Shown here: in pieces, positions 6,796 to 12,809 of the stretch | Position numbering within the stretch: the first letter of the stretch is position 1 | Layout of the letters: each line of letters begins with the position of its first letter | NCBI GenBank assembly: GCA_002398515.1 | Contig: DGZL01000123.1 | Coordinates: 10,074-22,882 of the forward strand | Source of the DNA: Firmicutes bacterium UBA4981 | GTDB taxonomy: Bacteria; Bacillota; SHA-98; UBA4971 | DNA: 12,809 nucleotides | Reading direction: 5' to 3' | The notes under the pieces: model-generated | The model's input: only the letters and a program-made list of their open reading frames with translations | Told to the model about the DNA's origin: nothing | Databases searched by the model: none | Position numbers and translations under genes: made by a program

Positions 6796-6803
6796 CGTGA
6801 CTT

Positions 6804-7745
6804 ATGAGATTCGACAGAAGAAAGGACTTACTCGGACTTCGCGATGTAGAAAGAGAAGAGATTGAAGCAGTACTTGAGACCGCTGTCCCCATGAAAGACA
6901 TCATCACCCGTGATATGAAGAAAGTCCCAGCCCTCAAAGGGAAAAGTATCATAACCGTTTTCTATGAAAACAGCACCCGCACGAGAACCTCATTTGACCT
7001 TGCTGGAAGGTACCTCAGCGCAGATACCCCCAACCTAGCAGTCTCCACAAGCAGTGTGCAAAAAGGCGAAAGCCTGAAAGACACGATCAAAACCATCGAA
7101 ATGATGGGTCCTGATGTTCTGGTAATGCGCCATTCATCAAGCGGAGCCCCCCACTACGTGGCGAGAAATACTTCTATGCGTGTTATCAATGCGGGAGACG
7201 GAATAAATGAGCATCCTACTCAGGCGCTTCTCGACATGTACAGCATTATCGAGCGTAAAGGTAGGCTGGAAGGCCTGAAAGTGGTCATAGTAGGTGATAT
7301 CCTCCACAGCCGGGTCGCTCGCTCGAATATCTTCGGCCTCAGCAAGTTCGGATGTGAACTCAGGGTCGTAGGTCCGTCAACACTCATCCCTTCGGGCATT
7401 GAGAAGCTGGGCGTCAAAGCCTATGCCAATCTTGAGTCAGGTATTCGAGGGGCTGATGTCATCAACGTTCTGCGCATTCAGAAGGAGCGCCAGCATGGTG
7501 CGCTTTTCCCGTCTATCGATGAATACCGGGAGCTCTATATGGTCAAGCCTGAGCACCTGGCTCTGGCTGCTGACGACGCAATCGTCCTTCATCCCGGGCC
7601 TATGAACAGAGGTATCGAGATATCCACAGAACTGGCTGAAAGTTCGAGATGCGTTGTAAACGAACAGGTTGCAAACGGAGTTGCTGTGCGCATGGCCATT
7701 CTTTACCTGATGCTGGGAGGCGGGAGAGATGAAATTGCTTGTTAA
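6804..7745 (+). CDS. pyrB: Aspartate carbamoyltransferase catalytic subunit
   Basis: ATCase, 313 residues: carbamoyl phosphate plus aspartate to N-carbamoyl-aspartate, the first committed step of pyrimidine synthesis. The carbamoyl-phosphate motif STRTRTSF begins at S57 and is followed by SSVQKGESLKDT (the mobile loop with its Ser/Lys), HPTQAL at H137 and HPGPMNRG at H263. All are intact. No regulatory pyrI gene follows, as in Bacillota, where the catalytic trimer works alone. ATG 6804 has AAGGGG 8 nt upstream, and that sequence may be sequestered by an RNA switch. The 3' end overlaps pyrC by 17 bp. Confidence 0.97.
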   Translation: MRFDRRKDLLGLRDVEREEIEAVLETAVPMKDIITRDMKKVPALKGKSIITVFYENSTRTRTSFDLAGRYLSADTPNLAVSTSSVQKGESLKDTIKTIEMMGPDVLVMRHSSSGAPHYVARNTSMRVINAGDGINEHPTQALLDMYSIIERKGRLEGLKVVIVGDILHSRVARSNIFGLSKFGCELRVVGPSTLIPSGIEKLGVKAYANLESGIRGADVINVLRIQKERQHGALFPSIDEYRELYMVKPEHLALAADDAIVLHPGPMNRGIEISTELAESSRCVVNEQVANGVAVRMAILYLMLGGGRDEIAC

Positions 7746-9039
7746 GGGCGGACGGGTCATAGACCCGAAAAACAGTGTTGACGAGATTGTAGATGTGCTC
7801 ATCATAGACAGCAAAATAGCTGCTATTGGAAGGGATCTGTCTATAGACGGAGACGAGGATGTAGTAGACGCCGAAGGAAAGATAGTCTGCCCGGGTTTCA
7901 TCGATATCCATGCCCACTTCAGGGATCCCGGATATGAGCACAAGGAGGACATCATAACCGGATCAAAGGCTGCTGCAGCGGGAGGCTTCACTACTGTATG
8001 CTGCATGTCTAATACGGATCCTGTTATCCATGACGGGATTGTCGCAAGGTATGTCTTGCGCAAGAGTGAGCAGGCAGGATTGATAAACGTCCTCCCAATA
8101 GGCAGTATTACCAAGAATTTGGAAGGTGAAGAGCTCAGCGAAATGGCAGAACTGGCTCAAGCAGGTTGTGTAGCCTTCTCTGATGATGGTAAGCCTGTTA
8201 TGAGATCAGATGTGATGAGACATGCGCTGGAATATGCCCACATGCTCAATCTCCCGATTCTCTCCCACTGTGAGGATTTGAACCTGTCCCGTGACGGGCT
8301 AATGCATGAAGGCTACTACTCAACTCTGTACGGTTTGCAAGGGATTCCCGCTGAGGCAGAGGAGATTATGGTAGCCAGGGATGTCGAGCTGGCTGTTCTG
8401 ACCGGCGCGCGCCTGCACGTGTGTCATGTGTCCACAACAGGATCTCTTCACATAATAGAGGAGGCTAAAGCAGCCGGCGCCTGTGTTACCTGCGAGGTGA
8501 CCCCGCATCACCTGACCCTTACCGATGAAGTAGTCGGCGATTATGATACTAATACTAAAGTTGACCCACCCCTTCGTTCGGAAGCGCACGTGAAGGCATT
8601 GGCACGCGCGCTGGCTTCAGGACTTATCGACTGTATCGCCACAGACCATGCGCCTCACAATGTAGAAAGTAAGGACTGTGAGTATGCGAAAGCGTCCTCT
8701 GGAATTTCAGGCCTTGAGACTGCGGTAGCAGTAATCATGGACAGGCTGGTCCATGCCGGCCTCCTGCATATCACTGACATGGTCAGGCTCTTTACCGTGG
8801 GGCCTTGTCGTGTCTTGGGACTTGATTCAGGCACGTTGACTCCTGAATCCAAGGCGGACATCACGATAATAGACCCGGACGCAATTCGGCGCGTGGATCC
8901 GGCAACGTTCTATTCCAAAGGAAAGAACACACCGTTTAAGGACATGGAGCTTCGCGGTTGGCCTTGGATGACTATCTCAGGAGGAAGAATCGTAGCTCGA
9001 GAAGGACGCCTTGCCGAGATGCCCGACAAAGGGGACTAA
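7729..9039 (+). CDS. pyrC: Dihydroorotase, type I
   Basis: Zinc amidohydrolase of 436 residues that cyclises carbamoyl-aspartate to dihydroorotate. Metal ligands are all visible: H61 and H63 in HAHFRDPG, the aspartate in FSDDG (D152/D153), H180 in LSHCED, H233 in CHVSTTGS and D306 in ATDHAPH. R65 of FRDPG binds substrate carboxylate in the family. It lacks the carboxylated-lysine pattern of hydantoinases, and the DDG motif marks the dihydroorotase branch. Length is typical of the type I (Bacillus/Aquifex) form. It starts at ATG 7729 inside the pyrB 3' end, with GGGAGG and GGGAGAG just upstream, indicating coupled translation. Confidence 0.97.
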   Translation: MKLLVKGGRVIDPKNSVDEIVDVLIIDSKIAAIGRDLSIDGDEDVVDAEGKIVCPGFIDIHAHFRDPGYEHKEDIITGSKAAAAGGFTTVCCMSNTDPVIHDGIVARYVLRKSEQAGLINVLPIGSITKNLEGEELSEMAELAQAGCVAFSDDGKPVMRSDVMRHALEYAHMLNLPILSHCEDLNLSRDGLMHEGYYSTLYGLQGIPAEAEEIMVARDVELAVLTGARLHVCHVSTTGSLHIIEEAKAAGACVTCEVTPHHLTLTDEVVGDYDTNTKVDPPLRSEAHVKALARALASGLIDCIATDHAPHNVESKDCEYAKASSGISGLETAVAVIMDRLVHAGLLHITDMVRLFTVGPCRVLGLDSGTLTPESKADITIIDPDAIRRVDPATFYSKGKNTPFKDMELRGWPWMTISGGRIVAREGRLAEMPDKGD

Positions 9040-9054
9040 GGAGTGTATCGACAG

Positions 9055-9873
9055 ATGTTCTTCCTGGAAAATACGGAAATAGTTGAAAACGACCGAGTCG
9101 GGGACGGACTCTATGAGCTTAAATGCAGGGCACCACAGATTGCGGGTAAAGGTGAACCAGGCCAATTCGTCCATGTGGAAATCAAGCCTCATCAGGCTGC
9201 ATCAGCATCTCCGCTGCTCAGGCGCCCCTTTAGTCTTTACGGAGCAGATGCGGAACAAGGGGTAATTTCCATCCTTTATAGAATCCGCGGTTTGGGTACT
9301 TCGTTATTAAAAGAGGCAAAGCCCGGAGAGTATTTGAGTGTGCTGGGCCCTCTTGGAAGGGGATTCACACTCTCCGGTGCGGGAAGTGTAGCTTTACTGG
9401 TGGGGGGAGGGATGGGGATCGCTCCCCTTGCATATCTGGCGGATCGCCTTCTTGAGTCGGGATGTGAGGTGGATGTCCTGTACGGGGCTGAGACTGCCTG
9501 CGAACTAGTGGCTTTGGAGAAATTGGAGCAGAGCGGGGCAAGGTGTCATGTTGCCACCATGGACGGCAGCAGGGGGCACAAAGGTCTTGTAACCGATCTT
9601 TTAGCCCGCATGCCTGCTGAAAAAGCAGCTGACATCATTTATTCTTGTGGCCCTTTCGAGATGATGGCACGTGTAGCGCGGTTTTCCAAGGAGCGAGGTA
9701 TTCCCGGGGAAGTGTCGCTGGAATCGAACATGGCCTGTGGAGTAGGGGTATGTCTGGGATGCGCGGTGAGACTCAAAGCCGGTGACAGAGACTATGCGAA
9801 GGTATGCAGTGACGGCCCGGTTTTCTCCATTGATCAGGTGGAGTTTGAAGCAGGGGAGGGGGGACGCAAATGA
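9055..9873 (+). CDS. pyrK: Dihydroorotate dehydrogenase B, electron transfer subunit
   Basis: Iron-sulfur flavoprotein that passes electrons from PyrD to NAD+. Visible parts: an FAD-binding RRPFSLY motif near residue 56, PGEYLSVLGPLGRGF near 90-104, nucleotide-binding GGGMGIAPLAYLADR near 117, and the [2Fe-2S] cysteines C228, C233, C236 and C251 spaced C-x4-C-x2-C-x14-C as in characterised PyrK proteins. Numbering is from ATG 9055 (272 residues), chosen because AAGGAG ends 11 nt upstream. A GTG at 9043 would add four residues and has AAAGGGG upstream, so it cannot be excluded. Placement directly before pyrD and the presence of this subunit mean the cell oxidises dihydroorotate with NAD+. The gene overlaps pyrD by 4 bp. 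Confidence 0.95.
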   Translation: MFFLENTEIVENDRVGDGLYELKCRAPQIAGKGEPGQFVHVEIKPHQAASASPLLRRPFSLYGADAEQGVISILYRIRGLGTSLLKEAKPGEYLSVLGPLGRGFTLSGAGSVALLVGGGMGIAPLAYLADRLLESGCEVDVLYGAETACELVALEKLEQSGARCHVATMDGSRGHKGLVTDLLARMPAEKAADIIYSCGPFEMMARVARFSKERGIPGEVSLESNMACGVGVCLGCAVRLKAGDRDYAKVCSDGPVFSIDQVEFEAGEGGRK

Positions 9874-10778
9874 ATCTCGAAGTCGACCTCGGTGGAATAA
9901 GGCTTGCCAATCCGGTTGTTATGGCATCAGGCACTTTCGGATATGGGTTTGGCTATGAAGGCTTACTGGATCCTGATGATGTAGGGGCAATAATTAGTAA
10001 GGCAACGACAAGAGAACCTTGGGCCGGCAATCCCCCGCCAAGAATCGCTGAGACTCCTTGTGGGATGTTGAACGCAATCGGCTTGGAGAACCCCGGCATT
10101 GAGGCATTTCTAAGTGAGCATCTTCCGCGGCTACGTAGATCGGGCGCAGTTGTTATTGTCAATATCGCAGGCAGAACTTTTCAAGAGTATGTTGAGCTTG
10201 CTTCGATGATTGAGACAGGCAAGGGAGTGGCAGGAATTGAGATTAACATATCGTGTCCGAATGTAGACATGGGAGGAATGCAGCTTGGGACTGCGCCTGG
10301 TATGGTTTCTGAGATAGTCAAAGCTGTGAAAGACGAGACTCATCTCCCGGTAATGCCGAAACTGTCCCCTAATGTCACTGATATCGTTGCGATAGCAAAG
10401 GCTGCGGAATCTGCAGGCGCAGACGCGATTTCCATGATTAACACCTTACAAGGGATGGCGGTGGATATCGAGACGAAGCGACCGGTGCTGGGAAATATCT
10501 TCGGCGGATTGTCCGGCCCTGCCATAAAGCCTATAGCCCTCCGCATGGTCTATCAAGTATATCGGGCAGTGGATATCCCCATCCTAGGCGGAGGAGGCAT
10601 CATGTCTGCAAAGGACGCGATTGAGTTTCTCTTGGTCGGGGCAAGCGCTGTCTCTGTCGGGACAGGCACTTTCGTCAATCCCAGGCTGGCTATGGAGGTA
10701 AAGGCAGGGATTGAAGACTACATGGAACGACACGGCCATACCGACTTGCGTGAGATTATCGGAGCAGCCGTTTCGTGA
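9870..10778 (+). CDS. pyrD: Dihydroorotate dehydrogenase B, catalytic subunit (class 1B)
   Basis: FMN enzyme of 302 residues that oxidises dihydroorotate to orotate and works as a heterotetramer with PyrK. The catalytic base is a cysteine (C129 in INISCPNV), the class 1 mark, whereas class 2 membrane enzymes have serine. Other family features are ASGTFGYG near residue 19, SKATT with FMN-contacting K44, GMLNAIGLENPG at 65-76, MPKLSPNV, NTLQGMA, and GGGGI followed by VGTGTF at the phosphate-binding end. ATG 9870 overlaps the pyrK stop as ATGA, so the partners are translationally coupled in likely equal amounts. Confidence 0.97.
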   Translation: MNLEVDLGGIRLANPVVMASGTFGYGFGYEGLLDPDDVGAIISKATTREPWAGNPPPRIAETPCGMLNAIGLENPGIEAFLSEHLPRLRRSGAVVIVNIAGRTFQEYVELASMIETGKGVAGIEINISCPNVDMGGMQLGTAPGMVSEIVKAVKDETHLPVMPKLSPNVTDIVAIAKAAESAGADAISMINTLQGMAVDIETKRPVLGNIFGGLSGPAIKPIALRMVYQVYRAVDIPILGGGGIMSAKDAIEFLLVGASAVSVGTGTFVNPRLAMEVKAGIEDYMERHGHTDLREIIGAAVS

Positions 10779-10894
10779 TGTGGGTCTTGTGAATACCCGA
10801 GCTGCCTGAAGATACCGGGCTATTTGAAAATGGTCTGGTTATCTCCGCCTATCCGAGACAACCTGACTAACGGATATCCAAAGGAGGTTGCGCT

Positions 10895-11638
10895 ATGCAA
10901 GCGAAAGAAAGGGTCATTTTGGCCCTTGACGTAAATACGGAAGACGAAGCCATGACTTTAGTGGAAAAACTCCGAGGACATGTAGGTGTGTTCAAGGTGG
11001 GGATGCAACTATATACTGCAGTCGGCCCGCAGGTTGTAAGGTGCATTCAAGACCTGGGGGGTTCCGTATTTGTGGATCTGAAATTCCATGACATACCAAA
11101 TACCGTAGCTTCGGCAGGACGGGTCATGGCGAGGCTCGGGTGCGCCATGTTTACTACACATGCTGCAGGCGGGACCCTGATGCTCAGCGCTCTTGCTCAA
11201 GCGGTCAGAGAAGAGGCTGTTACCTTAGGTGTAAAGCCTCCGCTTGTGTTAGCGGTCACTGTCCTCACAAGTATAGATCAACGAATTCTTGAAGATGACG
11301 TTCTCATTGGAGGAATGTCTGTAAAAGACGTAGCTGTAAGATGGGCAGGCCTTGCTGAGACTGCCGGGGTAGGCGGTGTGATATGCTCTCCGTTGGAGAC
11401 GGCAGCAATACGGGCTGCGTGCGGGCCTGAGTTTAAACTGGTGACCCCGGGTATTCGGCCGCAGTGGGCTGCCAGACATGATCAAAGGCGAATCACCACA
11501 CCTGGGGAGGCAGTCAGGTTAGGCGCAGACTACATAGTGGTGGGACGTGCCATAACCCAGGCGGATGATCCGGTATCCGCAGCCAGGAGAATTGAAGAAG
11601 AGATTGAACAAGCAGAAGGTGAACTCGGTGTTAAGTAG
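10895..11638 (+). CDS. pyrF: Orotidine 5'-phosphate decarboxylase
   Basis: OMP decarboxylase, 247 residues, last step of UMP synthesis. The active-site charge network DLKFHDIPNT gives D61, K63 and D66, with D12 in LALDV and K34 in FKVGMQ also conserved. The phosphate-binding end has VTPGIRP and VVGRAIT. A 116-nt gap separates it from pyrD. That gap holds one short inverted repeat (TATCCG 10850-10855 with CGGATA 10871-10876) and no clear promoter or PyrR loop. ATG 10895 has a strong AAGGAGG 6 nt upstream. The 3' end overlaps pyrE. Confidence 0.97.
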   Translation: MQAKERVILALDVNTEDEAMTLVEKLRGHVGVFKVGMQLYTAVGPQVVRCIQDLGGSVFVDLKFHDIPNTVASAGRVMARLGCAMFTTHAAGGTLMLSALAQAVREEAVTLGVKPPLVLAVTVLTSIDQRILEDDVLIGGMSVKDVAVRWAGLAETAGVGGVICSPLETAAIRAACGPEFKLVTPGIRPQWAARHDQRRITTPGEAVRLGADYIVVGRAITQADDPVSAARRIEEEIEQAEGELGVK

Positions 11639-12203
11639 AGAGGAAGCTCTTAGAATCTTTGTGGATGCAGGCGCATTGTTAAGCGGCCACTTTGTGCTTA
11701 CGTCAGGGCGGCACAGTGACCATTACATGCAATGTGCTCAGGTTTTGAAACACCCGCCTCATACAGAGGTATTAGTCCGTCACCTGGCAGATGAGTTCAG
11801 AGATGACGGCATCGAAATTGTGGTGGCCCCTGCGATAGGAGGCATCATAGTCTCATATGAAGTAGGAAGGCAGCTTCGGGTGCCTGCAATATTTGCGGAA
11901 CGCGAAAACGGCCTGATGATTCTCAGGCGCGGATTCGAACTCCATCCCAATCAGCGTGTGCTGGTTGTTGAAGATGTAATCACCACTGGTGGGTCTGTGC
12001 GAGAGGTCATGCAATTGGTGGAGGAGCGCGGCGCAGAAGTTGCAGGTGTCGGTGTCCTCGTCGACCGTAGCAACGGTGCTGTCCGATTTGGAGTCAAGCA
12101 GGGTCAAGTGTTGTCCATGGAGATAAGATCTTGGGATCCTGTTGATTGCCCTGTATGTAAAGAAGGACGAATCCCTCTTGTGAAGCCGGGTAGTAGGTTC
12201 TAG
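11628..12203 (+). CDS. pyrE: Orotate phosphoribosyltransferase
   Basis: Converts orotate plus PRPP to OMP, the substrate of PyrF. From GTG 11628 it is 191 residues, the length of the Thermotoga/Clostridia-type PyrE. An upstream in-frame ATG at 11565 would add 21 residues lying wholly inside pyrF and has no role in the fold. GTG 11628 has AGAAGG 8 nt before it. The PRPP-binding motif is VVEDVITTGGS (E115, D116), and GHFVLTSGRHSDHY near the N-terminus is the orotate-side loop. The C-terminus carries CPVC (C174, C177) followed by LVKPGS, seen in this PyrE branch. It overlaps pyrF by 11 bp and closes the operon, with no recognisable intrinsic terminator before the opposing tRNA. Confidence 0.95.
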   Translation: MLSREEALRIFVDAGALLSGHFVLTSGRHSDHYMQCAQVLKHPPHTEVLVRHLADEFRDDGIEIVVAPAIGGIIVSYEVGRQLRVPAIFAERENGLMILRRGFELHPNQRVLVVEDVITTGGSVREVMQLVEERGAEVAGVGVLVDRSNGAVRFGVKQGQVLSMEIRSWDPVDCPVCKEGRIPLVKPGSRF

Positions 12204-12233
12204 TTTGGATTTTGCTCAAATGGTGAAAATAAC

Positions 12234-12310
12234 TGGTCGGGGCAGGCGGACTTGAACCGCCGACCTCTTAGTCCCGAACCAAGCGCGCTACCAACCTGCG
12301 CCATGCCCCG
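12234..12310 (-). tRNA. tRNA-Pro(CGG)
   Basis: Read on the minus strand it folds as a full cloverleaf. Acceptor CGGGGCA pairs with TGCCCCG, D-stem GCGC with GCGC, anticodon stem CTTGG with CTAAG (one G-U pair) around TTCGGGA, and T-stem GGCGG with CCGCC around TTCAAGT. The anticodon is CGG, reading proline codon CCG. The C1-G72 pair is typical of bacterial tRNA-Pro. The 3' CCA is encoded (12234-12236 on the complement), giving 77 nt. It is convergent with the pyr operon, whose last gene ends only 30 bp away. Confidence 0.96.
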
Positions 12311-12351
12311 ACCTGAACTGATGATGTGAAGAAATAATGTGTGACAAAGAT

Positions 12352-12380
12352 AGTATACGTGATGTTTGATCGTATGTCAA
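12352..12380 (-). promoter_or_regulatory. Promoter of tRNA-Pro
   Basis: On the minus strand TTGACA (12375-12380) and TATACT (12352-12357) are separated by 17 bp, a near-perfect sigma-A promoter. Transcription would begin near 12345, about 35 nt before the tRNA 5' end, leaving a short leader for RNase P to remove. Confidence 0.88.
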
Positions 12381-12469
12381 ACACACGTCGGCGACCCATG
12401 TGAGGAGGATTTCAAGCTGTCATCGGCGAATATTGCCTTTGAGGGAAAAGCGAGCCTTGCTTCTTTTCT

Positions 12470-12488
12470 ACGGCCCAAGACGGGCCGT
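12470..12488. other. GC-rich inverted repeat upstream of the HD-GYP gene
   Basis: ACGGCCC (12470-12476) and GGGCCGT (12482-12488) form a perfect 7-bp stem with a 5-nt loop. Only TTT follows on the plus strand, so it is weak as a terminator. It may simply be part of a coding region if the downstream gene is frameshifted. Confidence 0.4.
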
Positions 12489-12492
12489 TTAG

Positions 12493-12809
12493 TTGCCCGT
12501 ACTGACTGAACAAAAGAACGGTGTGAAGGTCGGTGAATTGTGCGTGGTTTCAGATTTAGATATTTCAGATGTTTGCTCCGGAGCAGATAGCGGTATCGTG
12601 CTTGAAGGCATGTCCACGCTCATTACCTCAGCAATCGATAGGAACATACCTGCTGGAAGCACTCACTCCCAGCGAGTAGCAGCGCTGGCCGCATCCATTG
12701 CTAAGGAGCTCTGTCTTTCTCCGGAAGAAGTGAAACGTATTTATCTGGCAGGCTTTTTTCATGACTTCGGTAAGCTCTTTCTTCCAAGCAACGTCCTCAT
12801 CAAGACAGA
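12493..12809 (+). CDS. HD-GYP-type phosphodiesterase, N-terminal part (partial, start uncertain)
   Basis: An open frame runs from just after TAG 12490-12492 to the window end. It encodes HSQRVAALAASIAKEL followed by FFHDFGKLFLPSNVLIKT, matching the first histidine helix and the HD motif of HD-GYP domains (usual form HDIGKIGIP). Such domains hydrolyse cyclic di-GMP or related cyclic dinucleotides and act as signalling enzymes. The GYP segment lies beyond the window, so a plain HD hydrolase is not excluded. Possible starts are TTG 12493, GTG 12523, GTG 12544 and ATG 12610, none with a strong ribosome binding site. A second frame, 12417-12506, carries protein-like sequence after GAGGAGG 12402-12408 and would join this one if one copy of the tandem ACTG at 12501-12508 were absent. 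Confidence 0.75.
   Translation, partial: MPVLTEQKNGVKVGELCVVSDLDISDVCSGADSGIVLEGMSTLITSAIDRNIPAGSTHSQRVAALAASIAKELCLSPEEVKRIYLAGFFHDFGKLFLPSNVLIKT

Noticed and set aside
7437..8114. Long minus-strand open frame of 225 codons across the pyrB-pyrC junction.
   Set aside because: It lies opposite two intact, motif-complete genes and its serine/proline-rich translation shows no family pattern. It is a shadow frame.
10874..10895. PyrR-loop-like sequence (ATCC, AAAGGA, GGTT) overlapping the pyrF ribosome binding site.
   Set aside because: It matches the consensus only through GAGGTT, which is explained by a strong ribosome binding site. The required upper-stem bases and hexaloop do not fit.
11565..11627. 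Upstream ATG extension of pyrE.
   Set aside because: The extra 21 residues lie inside pyrF and are absent from the usual PyrE length. GTG 11628 has a properly spaced AGAAGG.
12381..12540. Cyclic di-GMP riboswitch ahead of the HD-GYP gene.
   Set aside because: The conserved GEMM receptor and loop sequences were not found. Only one short GC-rich hairpin is present.

Overview
The window reads as chromosomal DNA of moderate GC content from a low-to-mid-GC Gram-positive anaerobe (Bacillota, probably a Clostridia-like lineage). This is inferred from a PyrR-regulated pyrimidine operon with attenuator-type RNA leaders, the two-subunit NAD-linked dihydroorotate dehydrogenase (PyrK plus class 1B PyrD), a Thermotoga/Clostridia-type PyrE, strong purine-rich ribosome binding sites and frequent GTG starts. 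No insertion sequence, prophage gene or CRISPR array was seen.

Region 1 (1-5857, + strand) is the 3' part of a catabolic operon. It holds the tail of a TRAP solute-binding protein, the small (DctQ) and large (DctM) TRAP permease subunits, an enolase-superfamily protein of the N-succinylamino acid racemase / o-succinylbenzoate synthase type, a peptidase T-like M20 metallohydrolase, and an iron-sulfur L-cysteine desulfidase / L-serine dehydratase-like lyase. The set suggests uptake of an acidic N-acylated amino acid or small peptide, epimerisation, hydrolysis, and beta-elimination of the freed amino acid. The substrate is not determinable from sequence. Three consecutive RNA hairpins separate the binding-protein gene from the permease genes, as expected where the binding protein is made in excess.

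Region 2 (5858-12203, + strand) is the pyr operon: promoter, attenuator leader, pyrR, second PyrR-binding hairpin, pyrB, pyrC, pyrK, pyrD, pyrF, pyrE. It encodes every UMP step after carbamoyl phosphate. carA/carB, often inside this cluster, are absent, so carbamoyl phosphate must come from elsewhere. The 5' leader shows a complete set of PyrR loop, antiterminator and terminator. The pyrR-pyrB gap carries a perfect match to the PyrR-loop consensus plus alternative pairings that reach the pyrB ribosome binding site, without an obvious terminator. This suggests PyrR may act there on translation.

Region 3 (12204-12809) holds tRNA-Pro(CGG) on the minus strand with a near-consensus promoter, converging on the pyr operon. 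It is followed on the plus strand by the 5' part of an HD-GYP-type phosphodiesterase gene that runs off the window. That gene may be frameshifted by a tandem 4-bp duplication.
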